In this document: piece after piece, positions 26,663 through 35,270 of the stretch | How positions within the stretch are numbered: the first letter of the stretch is position 1 | Layout: each line of letters begins with the position of its first letter | Assembly (NCBI RefSeq): GCF_044891285.1 | Contig: NZ_JAUIYO010000002.1 | Span: 186,001-250,000 of the forward strand | Origin: Pseudobacillus lumedeiriae | GTDB lineage: Bacteria > Bacillota > Bacilli > Bacillales > Domibacillaceae | DNA length: 64,000 nucleotides | Direction of reading: 5' to 3' | Translations under genes and position numbers: made by a program | The notes under the pieces: generated by a model | What the model saw: only the letters and a program-made list of their open reading frames with translations | What the model was told of the DNA's origin: nothing | The model's database searches: none

Positions 26663-27319
26663 ATGGTGAAAATAGCCACTTCCATTTTATCAGCGGATTT
26701 TGTCAAACTAGGGGCGGAGATTAAAGAAGTAGAAGCCGGCGGGGCTGACTGGATTCATATTGATGTAATGGACGGGCATTTCGTACCTAATATTACAGTT
26801 GGTTCATTTATTGTAAAAGCGATTCGTCCGATTACGAAACTGCCCTTAGACGTTCATTTGATGATCGAAAATCCGGACCTTTATATTGAAGCATTTGCTA
26901 AGGCTGGTGCCGATTATATTACTGTGCATGCGGAAGCTTGTGCGAACCTGCATCGAACGATTCAAACGATCCGTTCGGCTGGAGCGAAGCCGGGAGTTGT
27001 GTTAAATCCAGCGACGCCGGTCCATGTGCTCCAATCAGTGATAGAAGAGGTTGACCTTGTCGTTTTAATGACTGTCAACCCTGGATTTGCCGGCCAGCCA
27101 TTTATTGAATCAGTCATCCCGAAAATAAGGGAAGTAAAAGAAATGATTGAATTAAAAGGATTAGATGTTTTGATTGAGGCAGACGGCGGTGTAAACGTAA
27201 AGACAGCCAAGTTTTGTACAGAGGCAGGCGCGGACGTATTAGTGGCCGGGTCAGCAGTGTATGGAAAAGCAGATCGGAAGCAGGCAATTGCTGACATGAG
27301 ACAATCAGCAGCTATATAA
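26663..27319 (+). CDS. rpe: Ribulose-5-phosphate 3-epimerase
   Basis: The 218-residue TIM-barrel metalloenzyme interconverts ribulose-5-phosphate and xylulose-5-phosphate in the pentose phosphate pathway. Motifs are SILSADF, HIDVMDGHFVPN, HLMIENP, VLMTVNPGF and EADGGVN, carrying the His and Asp metal ligands. The start is the ATG one base after the rsgA stop, with GAGAGG inside rsgA. A longer in-frame start inside rsgA was rejected. An imperfect palindrome with a T-tract ends the transcript downstream. Confidence 0.97.
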   Translation: MVKIATSILSADFVKLGAEIKEVEAGGADWIHIDVMDGHFVPNITVGSFIVKAIRPITKLPLDVHLMIENPDLYIEAFAKAGADYITVHAEACANLHRTIQTIRSAGAKPGVVLNPATPVHVLQSVIEEVDLVVLMTVNPGFAGQPFIESVIPKIREVKEMIELKGLDVLIEADGGVNVKTAKFCTEAGADVLVAGSAVYGKADRKQAIADMRQSAAI

Positions 27320-27330
27320 GAACAAATAAG

Positions 27331-27425
27331 GAGGTTGACTCAAAAGTGTCTGACTGTCCCGATAATATACAGCATATTGTTGGAGCGGAGGCTGACGCTT
27401 TCGTTGAGTCAACCTCTGTTTTTTT
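27331..27425 (+). terminator. Long palindromic terminator element between rpe and thiN
   Basis: Perfect 13-base outer arms (GAGGTTGACTCAA at 27331 and TTGAGTCAACCTC at 27404) enclose an imperfect inner palindrome and are followed by seven T residues. Arms and inner segment closely resemble the element after acpP at 38545, so this is a dispersed repeat acting as a terminator. Confidence 0.85.
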
Positions 27426-27441
27426 AGAGGGGGAAAAGAGA

Positions 27442-28092
27442 TTGAAAGTGATCGTAGCAGCCGGCGGGCCAGAGAGAGAACTGGCTGATGTAGAGAGGTT
27501 TAATCGAGAAGGTGTCTACTGGATAGGAGTTGATCGGGGTACGCTGTATTTATTGAATAGAGGGATTCAGCCCCAGGCAGCATTCGGTGATTTTGATTCT
27601 ATTTCCGCGGAGGAATGGGACTATATTCAGCAGAAGGTAGAAAACATACATACGTTTCCCGCTGAAAAGGACGAGACAGATTTGGAGCTGGCTTTACGGT
27701 GGGCTGCTACGCTTAAACCGCAGACAATCATTATTCTTGGTGCAACAGGCGGCAGGCTAGATCATTTTTTTGGTACAGTCAGTTTGCTTACGAACTGTCA
27801 AGGGTTATTCCAAGAGATCGAAATCGAAGTCATTGACCGCTTAAACTGTTTGGCGATTTACAGACCGGGCAGGAAAAACGTATACAAAGACCTGGATTAT
27901 AAATATTTTTCATTTTTTCCTATTACCAATGAAGTGACAGGTTTTACGCTGGAAGGATTTAAATATCCGCTCGCTAATCATACTGTCCGGTTAGGTTCAA
28001 CGTTGTATACAAGTAATGAATTGAGAGAAGAAAGTGGTACTTTTTCGTTTACAGACGGCATATTAATGGTGATAAGAAGTTCCGATAATTGA
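27442..28092 (+). CDS. thiN: Thiamine pyrophosphokinase
   Basis: The 216-residue enzyme transfers pyrophosphate from ATP to thiamine. Motifs are the N-terminal KVIVAAGGP, GVDRGTLYLL, AAFGDFDSIS and the catalytic EKDETDLELAL, followed by GATGGRLDH. The start is a TTG with GAGGGGG eight bases upstream. Longer in-frame starts would lie in the preceding terminator and are rejected. B. subtilis ThiN (YloS) is in the same place and of similar size. Confidence 0.93.
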   Translation: MKVIVAAGGPERELADVERFNREGVYWIGVDRGTLYLLNRGIQPQAAFGDFDSISAEEWDYIQQKVENIHTFPAEKDETDLELALRWAATLKPQTIIILGATGGRLDHFFGTVSLLTNCQGLFQEIEIEVIDRLNCLAIYRPGRKNVYKDLDYKYFSFFPITNEVTGFTLEGFKYPLANHTVRLGSTLYTSNELREESGTFSFTDGILMVIRSSDN

Positions 28093-28121
28093 AGCAGCTT
28101 TAAATTGGAGGGGTGGCAATC

Positions 28122-28199
28122 ATGAAATTTTATACCATTAAACTGCCTAAGTTTCTCGGCGGTCTTGTCCGGGCGATGCTCGGAACACTGAAAAAGTGA
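28122..28199 (+). CDS. spoVM: Stage V sporulation protein M (SpoVM)
   Basis: This 25-codon gene encodes a peptide starting MKFYTIKLPKFLGG and continuing LVRAMLGTLKK. It is almost the same as the 26-residue B. subtilis SpoVM, an amphipathic helix that recognises the convex forespore membrane and anchors SpoIVA and the coat. Pro9 and the charged/hydrophobic pattern needed for curvature sensing are kept. The last residues differ: TLKK here instead of SFRKD. GGAGGGGTGG lies just upstream. Its place between thiN and rpmB is conserved. Confidence 0.96.
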   Translation: MKFYTIKLPKFLGGLVRAMLGTLKK

Positions 28200-28229
28200 A
28201 GGCAGGCCATAACAGGAGATAGATAAAAA

Positions 28230-28269
28230 AACAGAAAAAACCGGCTGTTGACAGCCGGCTTTTTCTGTT
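28230..28269. terminator. Bidirectional terminator between spoVM and rpmB
   Basis: A stem of ACAGAAAAAACCGGCTGT and ACAGCCGGCTTTTTCTGT with a 2-base loop carries A and T runs on both sides, serving the two convergent genes. Confidence 0.92.
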
Positions 28270-28277
28270 AAAAAGTA

Positions 28278-28466
28278 TTATACGCGCTCTACTTTTCCGG
28301 ATTTTAATGCTCTTGCAGAAACCCAAACACGTTTAGGCTTGCCATCTACTAAAATGCGAACTTTTTGCAGGTTGGCCCCCCAAGTACGCTTATTGGCGTT
28401 CATAGCGTGGGAACGAGTGTTGCCGGAACGAGCTTTACGGCCTGTTACAACACATTTTTTTGGCAT
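28278..28466 (-). CDS. rpmB: Ribosomal protein bL28
   Basis: The 62-residue large-subunit protein starts MPKKCVVTGRKARSGNTRSH and ends SGKVERV, typical of bL28. The start is the ATG eight bases after GAGGAG; a GTG nine bases further upstream falls next to that site and is rejected. Transcribed on the - strand as a single gene, as in B. subtilis. It has a single Cys near the N terminus, so it is a zinc-free form in outline. Confidence 0.96.
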   Translation of the reverse strand: MPKKCVVTGRKARSGNTRSHAMNANKRTWGANLQKVRILVDGKPKRVWVSARALKSGKVERV

Positions 28467-28542
28467 ATTATTCACTCCTCACCGTTGAAGCTGAAAATAA
28501 AATGGTTTCAACACTTCATGATATTCTAAAAGATACCTTAAT

Positions 28543-28571
28543 AATTTACCATACAAATTTTTTAATTGCAA
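28543..28571 (-). promoter_or_regulatory. Candidate promoter of rpmB
   Basis: On the - strand TTGCAA (28566-28571) and TAAATT (28543-28548) are separated by 17 bases and lie about 80 bases before the rpmB start. This is a fair sigma-A match. The rest of the 253-base gap holds the yloU promoter region on the + strand. Confidence 0.5.
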
Positions 28572-28719
28572 CAGTTCTTATTAAGTCTTTCAAGAAAAAT
28601 GCCTTGACAAGATGTGGGACGGGCTGAAAAGGGGTTGTCCCAATAGCAGTTCCTTTTAAAACAGTAATAAGTATAGTAAAATGTTTGTAGCTTAGAACCA
28701 ATTTTAAGGGGGAGTCCCA

Positions 28720-29082
28720 ATGGCTATTGAGCTTAGAACCAAGTATGGACAAATTGATATTTCAAACGATGTAATCGCCATGATTGCCGGCGGCGCAGCC
28801 GTTGACTGCTACGGAATTGTAGGAATGGCGTCCAAAAAGCAAATAAAAGATGGAATTACTGAAATTTTACGGCGGGAAAATTTTACCCGCGGTGTCATCG
28901 TCCGTCAAGAAGAAGAACGGGTGTTTATCGATATGTATATCATTGTCAGCTATGGAACAAAAATATCCGAAGTAGCCAATAACGTACAGTCAAAAGTGAA
29001 ATATACACTTGATCAGACAGTCGGTCTCTCCGTTGATGCAGTCAATATTTTTGTGCAAGGGGTTCGGGTAACGAATCTGTAG
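28720..29082 (+). CDS. yloU: Asp23/Gls24-family protein YloU
   Basis: The 120-residue protein has the Asp23/Gls24 fold with the family pattern TKYGQIDISNDVIAMIAGGAA at its start and FIDMYIIVSYGTKISEVA in the centre. Members are alkaline-shock or envelope-associated proteins of unknown molecular role. It sits directly before the FakA-like gene, an arrangement conserved in Firmicutes, which hints at a shared membrane or lipid role. GGGGGAG precedes the ATG. A TATAGT at 28673 may be its -10 box. Confidence 0.93.
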   Translation: MAIELRTKYGQIDISNDVIAMIAGGAAVDCYGIVGMASKKQIKDGITEILRRENFTRGVIVRQEEERVFIDMYIIVSYGTKISEVANNVQSKVKYTLDQTVGLSVDAVNIFVQGVRVTNL

Positions 29083-29102
29083 TTGTTAAGGAGGAAAGGT
29101 TT

Positions 29103-30779
29103 GTGTCAATTACTTCATTAGATGGAAAGCGGTTTGCCAGTATGGTGGCCATGGGGGCTGCTCATTTATCAGCCCATGCGGATATGGTAGATGCGCTGAA
29201 TGTATTTCCTGTTCCAGATGGAGATACAGGAACCAATATGAATTTGTCTATGACGTCTGGAGCAAAAGAAGTACAGCAGAACACAAGCAGCCATTTCGGA
29301 AAAACCGCAGCGTCTCTATCAAAAGGGCTGCTTATGGGAGCACGCGGCAATTCAGGCGTGATTTTGTCTCAGCTGTTTCGCGGGTTCTCTAAAGCGGTTG
29401 AGAATAAAATGGAAGTAACAAGTGTGGAGCTCGCTCAAGCTTTCGAAGCAGGTGTTGAAACAGCCTATAAGGCTGTTATGAAGCCGGTGGAAGGAACCAT
29501 TCTGACTGTCGCAAAAGAAGCGGCAAAAAAAGCCGTTCACTTTTCAGAAAGTCAAACAGATGTGATCGCTGTAATGGAAGCGCTCGTTGAAGAAGCAAGG
29601 GCTTCATTAGCACGTACACCTGATCATCTGCCTGTATTGAAAGAAGTGGGTGTTGTCGACAGCGGGGGACAGGGGCTGCTGCTTGTATATGAAGGATTTT
29701 TAGCGGAACTCAAGGGAGAAGGCCTGCCAGAGAACGCGGGAATCATGATAAGTATGGACGAGCTGGTTAGTGCAGAGCATCATAAAAGCGTTCAAAGTTT
29801 TATGGATACGGCTGATATTGAGTTTGGCTATTGTACAGAATTTATGGTTCGTTTTGAAGAAGATAAAGTGAAAAACAACCCATTTTCAGAAGAGAAGTTT
29901 CGAGCTGATTTAAGTAAGTATGGAGATTCTCTGCTCGTTATTGCAGATGATGAAATAGCTAAAGTGCATATTCATTCGGAACAGCCGGGAGAAGTGTTAA
30001 CTTACGGTCAGCAGTATGGAAGCTTAATCAACATGAAGATAGAAAATATGCGCCAGCAGCATAGTAATATTATTGACCGTCCGAACAAAGTGCCGGCGGC
30101 AGCGGCTGTACAAACGGAAAAACAGGAAATTGGGATTGTTGCTGTCTGCATGGGTGAAGGTGTGGCGAAGCTGTTTGAAAGTATCGGTGCATCTGTCGTT
30201 ATTGAAGGCGGACAAACGATGAACCCGAGTACAGAAGATATCGTGAAAGCAATTGAAGAAGTGAATGCCAATAAGGTCATTATTTTACCGAACAATAAAA
30301 ATATTATTATGGCAGCGGAACAAGCAGCACAAGTAGGGAAGACAGAGGCAGTTGTCATTCCTTCCAAAACAGTTCCACAGGGAATGACCTCATTGCTTGC
30401 TTATAATCCTGAAGCGGATCTTGAAGAAAATAAGTCGGCTATGACAGCAGCCCTTGCTCATGTGAAAACAGGCCAAATCACCTTTGCTGTCCGTGATACG
30501 AATATTGACGGCATTGAAATTGCCAAAGGTGACTTTATGGGCATTGCTGATGGAAAGATTTTGTTAACAGATAAAAATAAAATAAATGCGGCAAAACAAC
30601 TGCTTCAAGCGATGCTGGATGAAGAATCAGAAATCATCACGATTATTTACGGAGAAGATGCTTCACAAGAAGAAGCAGATGAAATTGCTCATTTTATTGA
30701 GGAGCACTTCGAAGAGGCAGAAGTAGAAATTCATAGTGGCGGGCAGCCGCTCTATTCTTTTATTTTAGCTGTAGAATAA
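29103..30779 (+). CDS. yloV: FakA-like fatty acid kinase, DAK2/DegV-linked domain protein YloV
   Basis: The 558-residue protein is the B. subtilis YloV orthologue and matches FakA, which phosphorylates FakB-bound fatty acids. The N-terminal DAK2 domain (about 1-200) has the nucleotide/Mg motif NVFPVPDGDTGTNMNLSM and GARGNSGVILSQLFRG. A middle domain and a C-terminal FakB-binding-like domain follow. The start is GTG with GGAGG seven bases upstream. It is likely co-transcribed with yloU. No FakB (DegV) gene is present in this window. Confidence 0.92.
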   Translation: MSITSLDGKRFASMVAMGAAHLSAHADMVDALNVFPVPDGDTGTNMNLSMTSGAKEVQQNTSSHFGKTAASLSKGLLMGARGNSGVILSQLFRGFSKAVENKMEVTSVELAQAFEAGVETAYKAVMKPVEGTILTVAKEAAKKAVHFSESQTDVIAVMEALVEEARASLARTPDHLPVLKEVGVVDSGGQGLLLVYEGFLAELKGEGLPENAGIMISMDELVSAEHHKSVQSFMDTADIEFGYCTEFMVRFEEDKVKNNPFSEEKFRADLSKYGDSLLVIADDEIAKVHIHSEQPGEVLTYGQQYGSLINMKIENMRQQHSNIIDRPNKVPAAAAVQTEKQEIGIVAVCMGEGVAKLFESIGASVVIEGGQTMNPSTEDIVKAIEEVNANKVIILPNNKNIIMAAEQAAQVGKTEAVVIPSKTVPQGMTSLLAYNPEADLEENKSAMTAALAHVKTGQITFAVRDTNIDGIEIAKGDFMGIADGKILLTDKNKINAAKQLLQAMLDEESEIITIIYGEDASQEEADEIAHFIEEHFEEAEVEIHSGGQPLYSFILAVE

Positions 30780-30782
30780 CCT

Positions 30783-30808
30783 AGGAAGGGGGAACCCTTC
30801 CTTTTTGT
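30783..30808 (+). terminator. Terminator after yloV
   Basis: The perfect stem AGGAAGGG / CCCTTCCT with a 4-base loop is followed by TTTTTG. Confidence 0.88.
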
Positions 30809-30952
30809 GCATTTTTTTGCTGTCCATAGTAAAATAAAGAGAATAGACGTTTATTATCAATGATGATTCATGAGCTCAGGCGGTGTTTGAGGGTGGACAG
30901 CCGCTGCTAAAAGGATTGTATCAGAAAGAAATCAATTGAAGGGGGCGGCAAG

Positions 30953-31615
30953 GTGAAATACAAAAGTGTATTTGACATTATCGGACCAATTATGATCGGA
31001 CCTTCAAGTTCCCATACAGCGGGAGCGGCCAGAATTGGCCGGGTGGCAAGAAGCTTGTTTGGAAGGGAACCGAAGTGGGCAGTGATTTCTTTTTACGGTT
31101 CCTTTGCCCAAACATTTAAAGGTCATGCCACGGATGTAGCGATTGTCGGGGGTCTTCTTGATTTTGATACATGCGATGAACGAATTAAGGATGCAGTGGA
31201 AATTGCCGAGAAACGGGGAATGAACATCCAGTTTATAGCGGAACAGAGTGTGCCGGCTCATCCGAATACAGCCAAGATCCGCATCGGAGACGATCGATCA
31301 GAATTAGAGCTGATTGGCATTTCAATCGGAGGCGGCAAAATTGAAATCATTGAATTAAACGGATTTGAACTGAAACTTACCGGACATCATCCTGCTATCC
31401 TTGTTATCCATGACGATCGATCGGGAACCATTGCAACTGTTTCTAATAAATTGGCGCAGCACGATATTAACATTGGACATATGCAAGTTTCTCGAAAAGG
31501 CGTGGGGAAAATGGCTTTAATGACCATTGAGGTGGATCAGGCGATTAGTGAAGAGATTCTCAACGAAATCCGCCGTTTGCCCCATATTACGCAAGTAGTC
31601 AGAATAGCTGATTAA
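30953..31615 (+). CDS. sdaAB: L-serine dehydratase, beta subunit
   Basis: The 220-residue subunit starts with KYKSVFDIIGPIMIGPSSSH, the serine-binding SSSHTAG motif of iron-sulfur serine dehydratases. It ends in an ACT domain (about 148-220). With SdaAA it deaminates L-serine to pyruvate and ammonia. The start is GTG after GGGGGCGGCAAG. The next gene encodes the alpha subunit. Confidence 0.95.
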   Translation: MKYKSVFDIIGPIMIGPSSSHTAGAARIGRVARSLFGREPKWAVISFYGSFAQTFKGHATDVAIVGGLLDFDTCDERIKDAVEIAEKRGMNIQFIAEQSVPAHPNTAKIRIGDDRSELELIGISIGGGKIEIIELNGFELKLTGHHPAILVIHDDRSGTIATVSNKLAQHDINIGHMQVSRKGVGKMALMTIEVDQAISEEILNEIRRLPHITQVVRIAD

Positions 31616-31654
31616 TAAGCCCCTAATATAAAGCGGAAAACAGGAGGGATCGGT

Positions 31655-32542
31655 TTGTTTAAAAATATAGCTGAGCTCGTCATGTTGGCTGAAAAAAACC
31701 AGAAGAAAATTTCTAGCATGATGATTGAACAGGAAATGCAAGTATCGGGCAGGTCCCATAAAGAAGTGATGGAGCTAATGGGGAAAAACTTAGATGTCAT
31801 GGAACAGGCGGTAGAGCGCGGTTTACAAGGCGTTCAATCTCTTTCGGGTTTGACGGGGGGAGATGCGGTGCTGTTGCAGCGGTATATACAACAAGGCAAT
31901 ACATTATCGGGCACGCTTTTGCTTGATGCTGTCAGTAAAGCGGTAGCCACGAACGAAGTAAATGCGGCTATGGGCACGATTTGCGCCACACCGACGGCCG
32001 GCAGCGCAGGCGTTGTACCGGGTACGTTGTTTGCCGTTCAGGAGAAGTTTAAACCATCCCGTGAGGAAAAGATTCGCTTTTTGTTTACAGCGGGAGCTTT
32101 CGGTTATGTTGTCGCTAATAATGCATCCATTTCAGGTGCTGCTGGAGGTTGTCAGGCAGAAGTAGGATCCGCATCAGGAATGGCAGCAGCCGCAGTGACA
32201 GAAATGGCAGGCGGCACACCAGCGCAATGTGCAGAGGCAATGGCGATCACGCTAAAAAATATGCTTGGATTAGTTTGTGACCCAGTTGCCGGACTTGTGG
32301 AAGTCCCTTGCGTGAAAAGAAATGCAATGGGGGCTGCTAATGCTCTTGTTGCAGCTGATATGGCTCTTGCCGGTGTGACGAGCCGGATTCCTTGTGATGA
32401 AGTCATTGATGCTATGTATAAAATAGGCCAAACGATGCCATCCGCCCTACGGGAAACAGCTGGCGGCGGTTTGGCCGCTACACCTACCGGGCGTAAATTG
32501 GAGGAGAAAGTTTATGGAACACCGCTCCACCCTCGTCAGTAA
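31655..32542 (+). CDS. sdaAA: L-serine dehydratase, alpha subunit
   Basis: The 295-residue subunit carries the [4Fe-4S] cluster ligands, with cysteines in TICATPTAGSAG, GGCQAE and LVCDPVAGLVEVPC. The start is a TTG with AGGAGGG nine bases upstream. The 3' end overlaps recG by 29 bases. The order yloV-sdaAB-sdaAA-recG is the same as in B. subtilis. Confidence 0.95.
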   Translation: MFKNIAELVMLAEKNQKKISSMMIEQEMQVSGRSHKEVMELMGKNLDVMEQAVERGLQGVQSLSGLTGGDAVLLQRYIQQGNTLSGTLLLDAVSKAVATNEVNAAMGTICATPTAGSAGVVPGTLFAVQEKFKPSREEKIRFLFTAGAFGYVVANNASISGAAGGCQAEVGSASGMAAAAVTEMAGGTPAQCAEAMAITLKNMLGLVCDPVAGLVEVPCVKRNAMGAANALVAADMALAGVTSRIPCDEVIDAMYKIGQTMPSALRETAGGGLAATPTGRKLEEKVYGTPLHPRQ

Positions 32543-34589
32543 TCCGTCGCCGCTTATGCAGCCGGTAGACACATTGAAAGGAGTCGGCAAGGAAACAGCT
32601 CTATCATTGAACGGTCTTGGTATCTATTCAATCCAAGATTTGATCGAGTTTTTTCCTTCCCGCTATGAAGACTATCGGCTCAAAGACTTAGCGGATGTCA
32701 GTCATGAAGATCGTGTGACAGTAGAGGGGAAAGTACACAGTCAGCCATCTGTTATGTTTTATTCAAAGAAAAAATCGCGTTTAACGTTTAAAGTGCTTGT
32801 TGGCCGCTATTTAGTCAACGTGACTTTTTTTAACCAAACGTATTTAAAAAGCAAGGTTCATATAAATGATACAGTAACGATTACCGGAAAATGGGATAAA
32901 CATCGGCAGACCATTGCCGGCCAGCAAATTCATACAGGTCCGCACAATAAACAAGGTGATTTTGAAGCTGTTTATTCATTGAAAGCGACCCTTTCACAAA
33001 AGGTATTTCGCAAATTCGTTGGACTTGCGCTGTCTCAGTATAGTGAATACTTAGAAGAAACTCTTCCAGAATATCTTCTTTGTCAATACAAATTATTAAA
33101 TCGGCGGGATGCCCTTCGTTCGCTCCATTTTCCAGCATCCGAATCTGAGATGAAGCAGGCAAAGCGGCGTTTTGTCTTCGAGGAGTTTCTTTGTTTTCAA
33201 CTGAAAATGCAGGCGCTGCGCAAGTTTGAAAGAGAACACTCCAAAGGGACGGTTCAGGCTTACGATAATCATAAATTGAAGCATTTTATCCAGTCTCTGC
33301 CCTTTACGATGACAAACGCGCAAAAAAGAGTAGTGAATGACATTTGTGCTGATATGAAGTCTCCCTATCGGATGAATCGGCTGCTGCAGGGGGATGTCGG
33401 CAGCGGCAAAACGGCAGTAGCTGCTGTTTGCCTGTATGGGAGTGTCACAGCAGGTTTTCAAGGGGCGTTGATGGTGCCGACTGAAATACTTGCTGAGCAG
33501 CATGCAGAATCACTGGGCCAATTGTTTGAATCAATGGATGTTAATGTCGCCTTGCTGACGAGTTCAGTCAAAGGAAAGCGCAGAAAGGAACTATTGACAC
33601 GTTTGGAATCAGGGGAAATTGATATTTTAGTCGGCACGCATGCGCTCATCCAGGATGATGTCAATTTTCACCGTCTCGGCCTTGTTATTACAGATGAACA
33701 GCATCGATTCGGCGTTCAGCAGCGTCGCATTCTCCGTGAGAAAGGAGAAAGTCCTGATGTGCTCTTTATGACAGCTACACCGATTCCTAGAACGCTTGCC
33801 ATTACTGTATTCGGAGAAATGGACGTTTCCATCATTGATGAAATGCCAGCGGGGAGAAAAGAAATCGAAACGTATTGGGCAAAAGAAGAAATGCTTGATC
33901 GTGTTCTTGGTTTTATGGAGAAAGAATTAGTAAAGGGGCATCAGGCATATGTCATTTGCCCGCTGATAGAAGAATCTGAAAAACTAGATTTGCAAAATAC
34001 GCTCGATGTCCATGCTCAGCTCGTCCAATACTTTCATGGCCGCTATGGAGTGGGATTGATGCACGGGCGGCTTTCAGCTGAAGAAAAGGAAGCGGTGATG
34101 AAAGCTTTTACGGAGCAGAAAATCGACATTCTTGTGTCTACCACAGTTGTAGAAGTCGGTGTTAATGTGCCAAATGCGACAATGATGGTCATTTATGATG
34201 CAGAACGGTTCGGCCTTTCTCAGCTCCATCAGCTGCGGGGCCGTGTCGGAAGGGGCAGCGCGCAGTCGTATTGTATTCTGCTTGCCAATCCGAAAACAGA
34301 AATCGGCCAGGAACGAATGAAAATTATGACTGAAACGAATGATGGTTTCGTTTTAAGTGAAAAAGATCTGGAACTAAGAGGACCGGGTGATTTCTTCGGC
34401 AAAAAACAAAGCGGTCTGCCAGAATTCAAAGTGGCTGATATGGTGCATGATTACCGGGCGCTTGAAGTAGCAAGGGAAGATGCCAAACGGCTGATTGAAT
34501 CCGATGCTTTTTGGAAAGAGAAAGAGTACGAGGTGCTCCGCCGCCAGCTTGATAAATCGGGAGCATTATCAGGAGAGAAATTGGATTAA
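32514..34589 (+). CDS. recG: ATP-dependent DNA helicase RecG
   Basis: The 691-residue SF2 helicase reverses forks and processes recombination intermediates. The wedge domain with OB fold occupies about 1-250. Walker A LLQGDVGSGKTAVAA starts near 292, followed by the DEQH box VITDEQHRFGVQQR and the C-terminal QLRGRVGRG and GPGDFFGKKQSG motifs. The start inside sdaAA has GGAGGAG seven bases upstream, supporting the overlap. A terminator follows 11 bases after the stop. Confidence 0.96.
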   Translation: MEHRSTLVSNPSPLMQPVDTLKGVGKETALSLNGLGIYSIQDLIEFFPSRYEDYRLKDLADVSHEDRVTVEGKVHSQPSVMFYSKKKSRLTFKVLVGRYLVNVTFFNQTYLKSKVHINDTVTITGKWDKHRQTIAGQQIHTGPHNKQGDFEAVYSLKATLSQKVFRKFVGLALSQYSEYLEETLPEYLLCQYKLLNRRDALRSLHFPASESEMKQAKRRFVFEEFLCFQLKMQALRKFEREHSKGTVQAYDNHKLKHFIQSLPFTMTNAQKRVVNDICADMKSPYRMNRLLQGDVGSGKTAVAAVCLYGSVTAGFQGALMVPTEILAEQHAESLGQLFESMDVNVALLTSSVKGKRRKELLTRLESGEIDILVGTHALIQDDVNFHRLGLVITDEQHRFGVQQRRILREKGESPDVLFMTATPIPRTLAITVFGEMDVSIIDEMPAGRKEIETYWAKEEMLDRVLGFMEKELVKGHQAYVICPLIEESEKLDLQNTLDVHAQLVQYFHGRYGVGLMHGRLSAEEKEAVMKAFTEQKIDILVSTTVVEVGVNVPNATMMVIYDAERFGLSQLHQLRGRVGRGSAQSYCILLANPKTEIGQERMKIMTETNDGFVLSEKDLELRGPGDFFGKKQSGLPEFKVADMVHDYRALEVAREDAKRLIESDAFWKEKEYEVLRRQLDKSGALSGEKLD

Positions 34590-34600
34590 ACTAGAATATA

Positions 34601-34633
34601 GAATGCAAGTTTTTCCTTGCATTCTTTTTTTTT
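34601..34633 (+). terminator. Terminator after recG
   Basis: The perfect stem GAATGCAAG / CTTGCATTC with a 6-base loop is followed by nine T residues. Confidence 0.93.
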
Positions 34634-34649
34634 AACTTTTATACTACTG

Positions 34650-34666
34650 TTAGTACCTAGTCCTAA
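34650..34666 (+). promoter_or_regulatory. FapR operator upstream of fapR
   Basis: The 17-base site TTAGTACCTAGTCCTAA is a near-perfect match to the FapR consensus (TTAGTACC, spacer, GGTACTAA-like half). It lies 20 bases before the fapR start. This predicts autoregulation of the fapR-plsX-fabD-fabG operon by FapR, relieved by malonyl-CoA. Confidence 0.88.
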
Positions 34667-34685
34667 TATCGGATGGTGTGAGATC

Positions 34686-35270
34686 ATGAGGCGTACAAAA
34701 AAAGAGAGACAGATACAGTTACAGGAAACGATTGCAGATAATCCTTTCGTAACGGACGAAGAACTAGCGGAACATTTTCAAGTGAGCGTGCAGACGATCC
34801 GGTTAGATCGGATGGAATTGTCCATTCCGGAGCTGCGTGAAAGAATTAAGCACGTAGCAGAAAAGAAGCTAACGGATGAAGTTCGTTCGCTGCCGATTGA
34901 AGAAGTCATCGGTGATGTTATTGATATTGAACTTGATAAGAGTGCAATTTCTATATTTGATGTAAAAAAAGATCATGTATTTGTTAGAAACGGAATTGCT
35001 AGAGGGCATCATTTATTTGCTCAGGCGAATTCCCTTGCTGTGGCCGTCATCAATGATGAGCTTGCTTTAACCGCTAAAGCAAATATTCGCTTTACACGAT
35101 CTGTTCGTGAAGGAGAGCGTGTGGTGGCAAAAGCACGGGTAGTAAATGTAAAAGCGGGGAATGAGCGCACAATAGTGGAAGTGAGCAGTTACGTCGGACA
35201 GGAACTTGTATTTCAAGGGGATTTTACGATGTATCGCTCCAATAACAGAGCAGGGGATGAAATGATATGA
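34686..35270 (+). CDS. fapR: Fatty acid and phospholipid biosynthesis regulator FapR
   Basis: The 194-residue repressor controls membrane lipid synthesis and is released from DNA by malonyl-CoA. An N-terminal DeoR-like helix-turn-helix (about 20-45, DEELAEHFQVSVQTIRLDR) is linked by a helix to a hot-dog-fold effector domain. The start is the ATG giving MRRTKKERQ; a longer frame beginning inside the preceding terminator is rejected. Its operator lies immediately upstream. It overlaps plsX by ATGA. Confidence 0.96.
   Translation: MRRTKKERQIQLQETIADNPFVTDEELAEHFQVSVQTIRLDRMELSIPELRERIKHVAEKKLTDEVRSLPIEEVIGDVIDIELDKSAISIFDVKKDHVFVRNGIARGHHLFAQANSLAVAVINDELALTAKANIRFTRSVREGERVVAKARVVNVKAGNERTIVEVSSYVGQELVFQGDFTMYRSNNRAGDEMI

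Noticed and set aside
28278..28475. GTG start of rpmB giving MNNMPKK
   Set aside because: That GTG overlaps the GAGGAG ribosome binding site; the ATG three codons later has correct spacing and matches the bL28 N terminus.
28603..28650. TTGACA at 28603 as the -35 box of yloU
   Set aside because: No -10 like sequence occurs 16-18 bases downstream; TATAGT at 28673 is too far away to pair with it.
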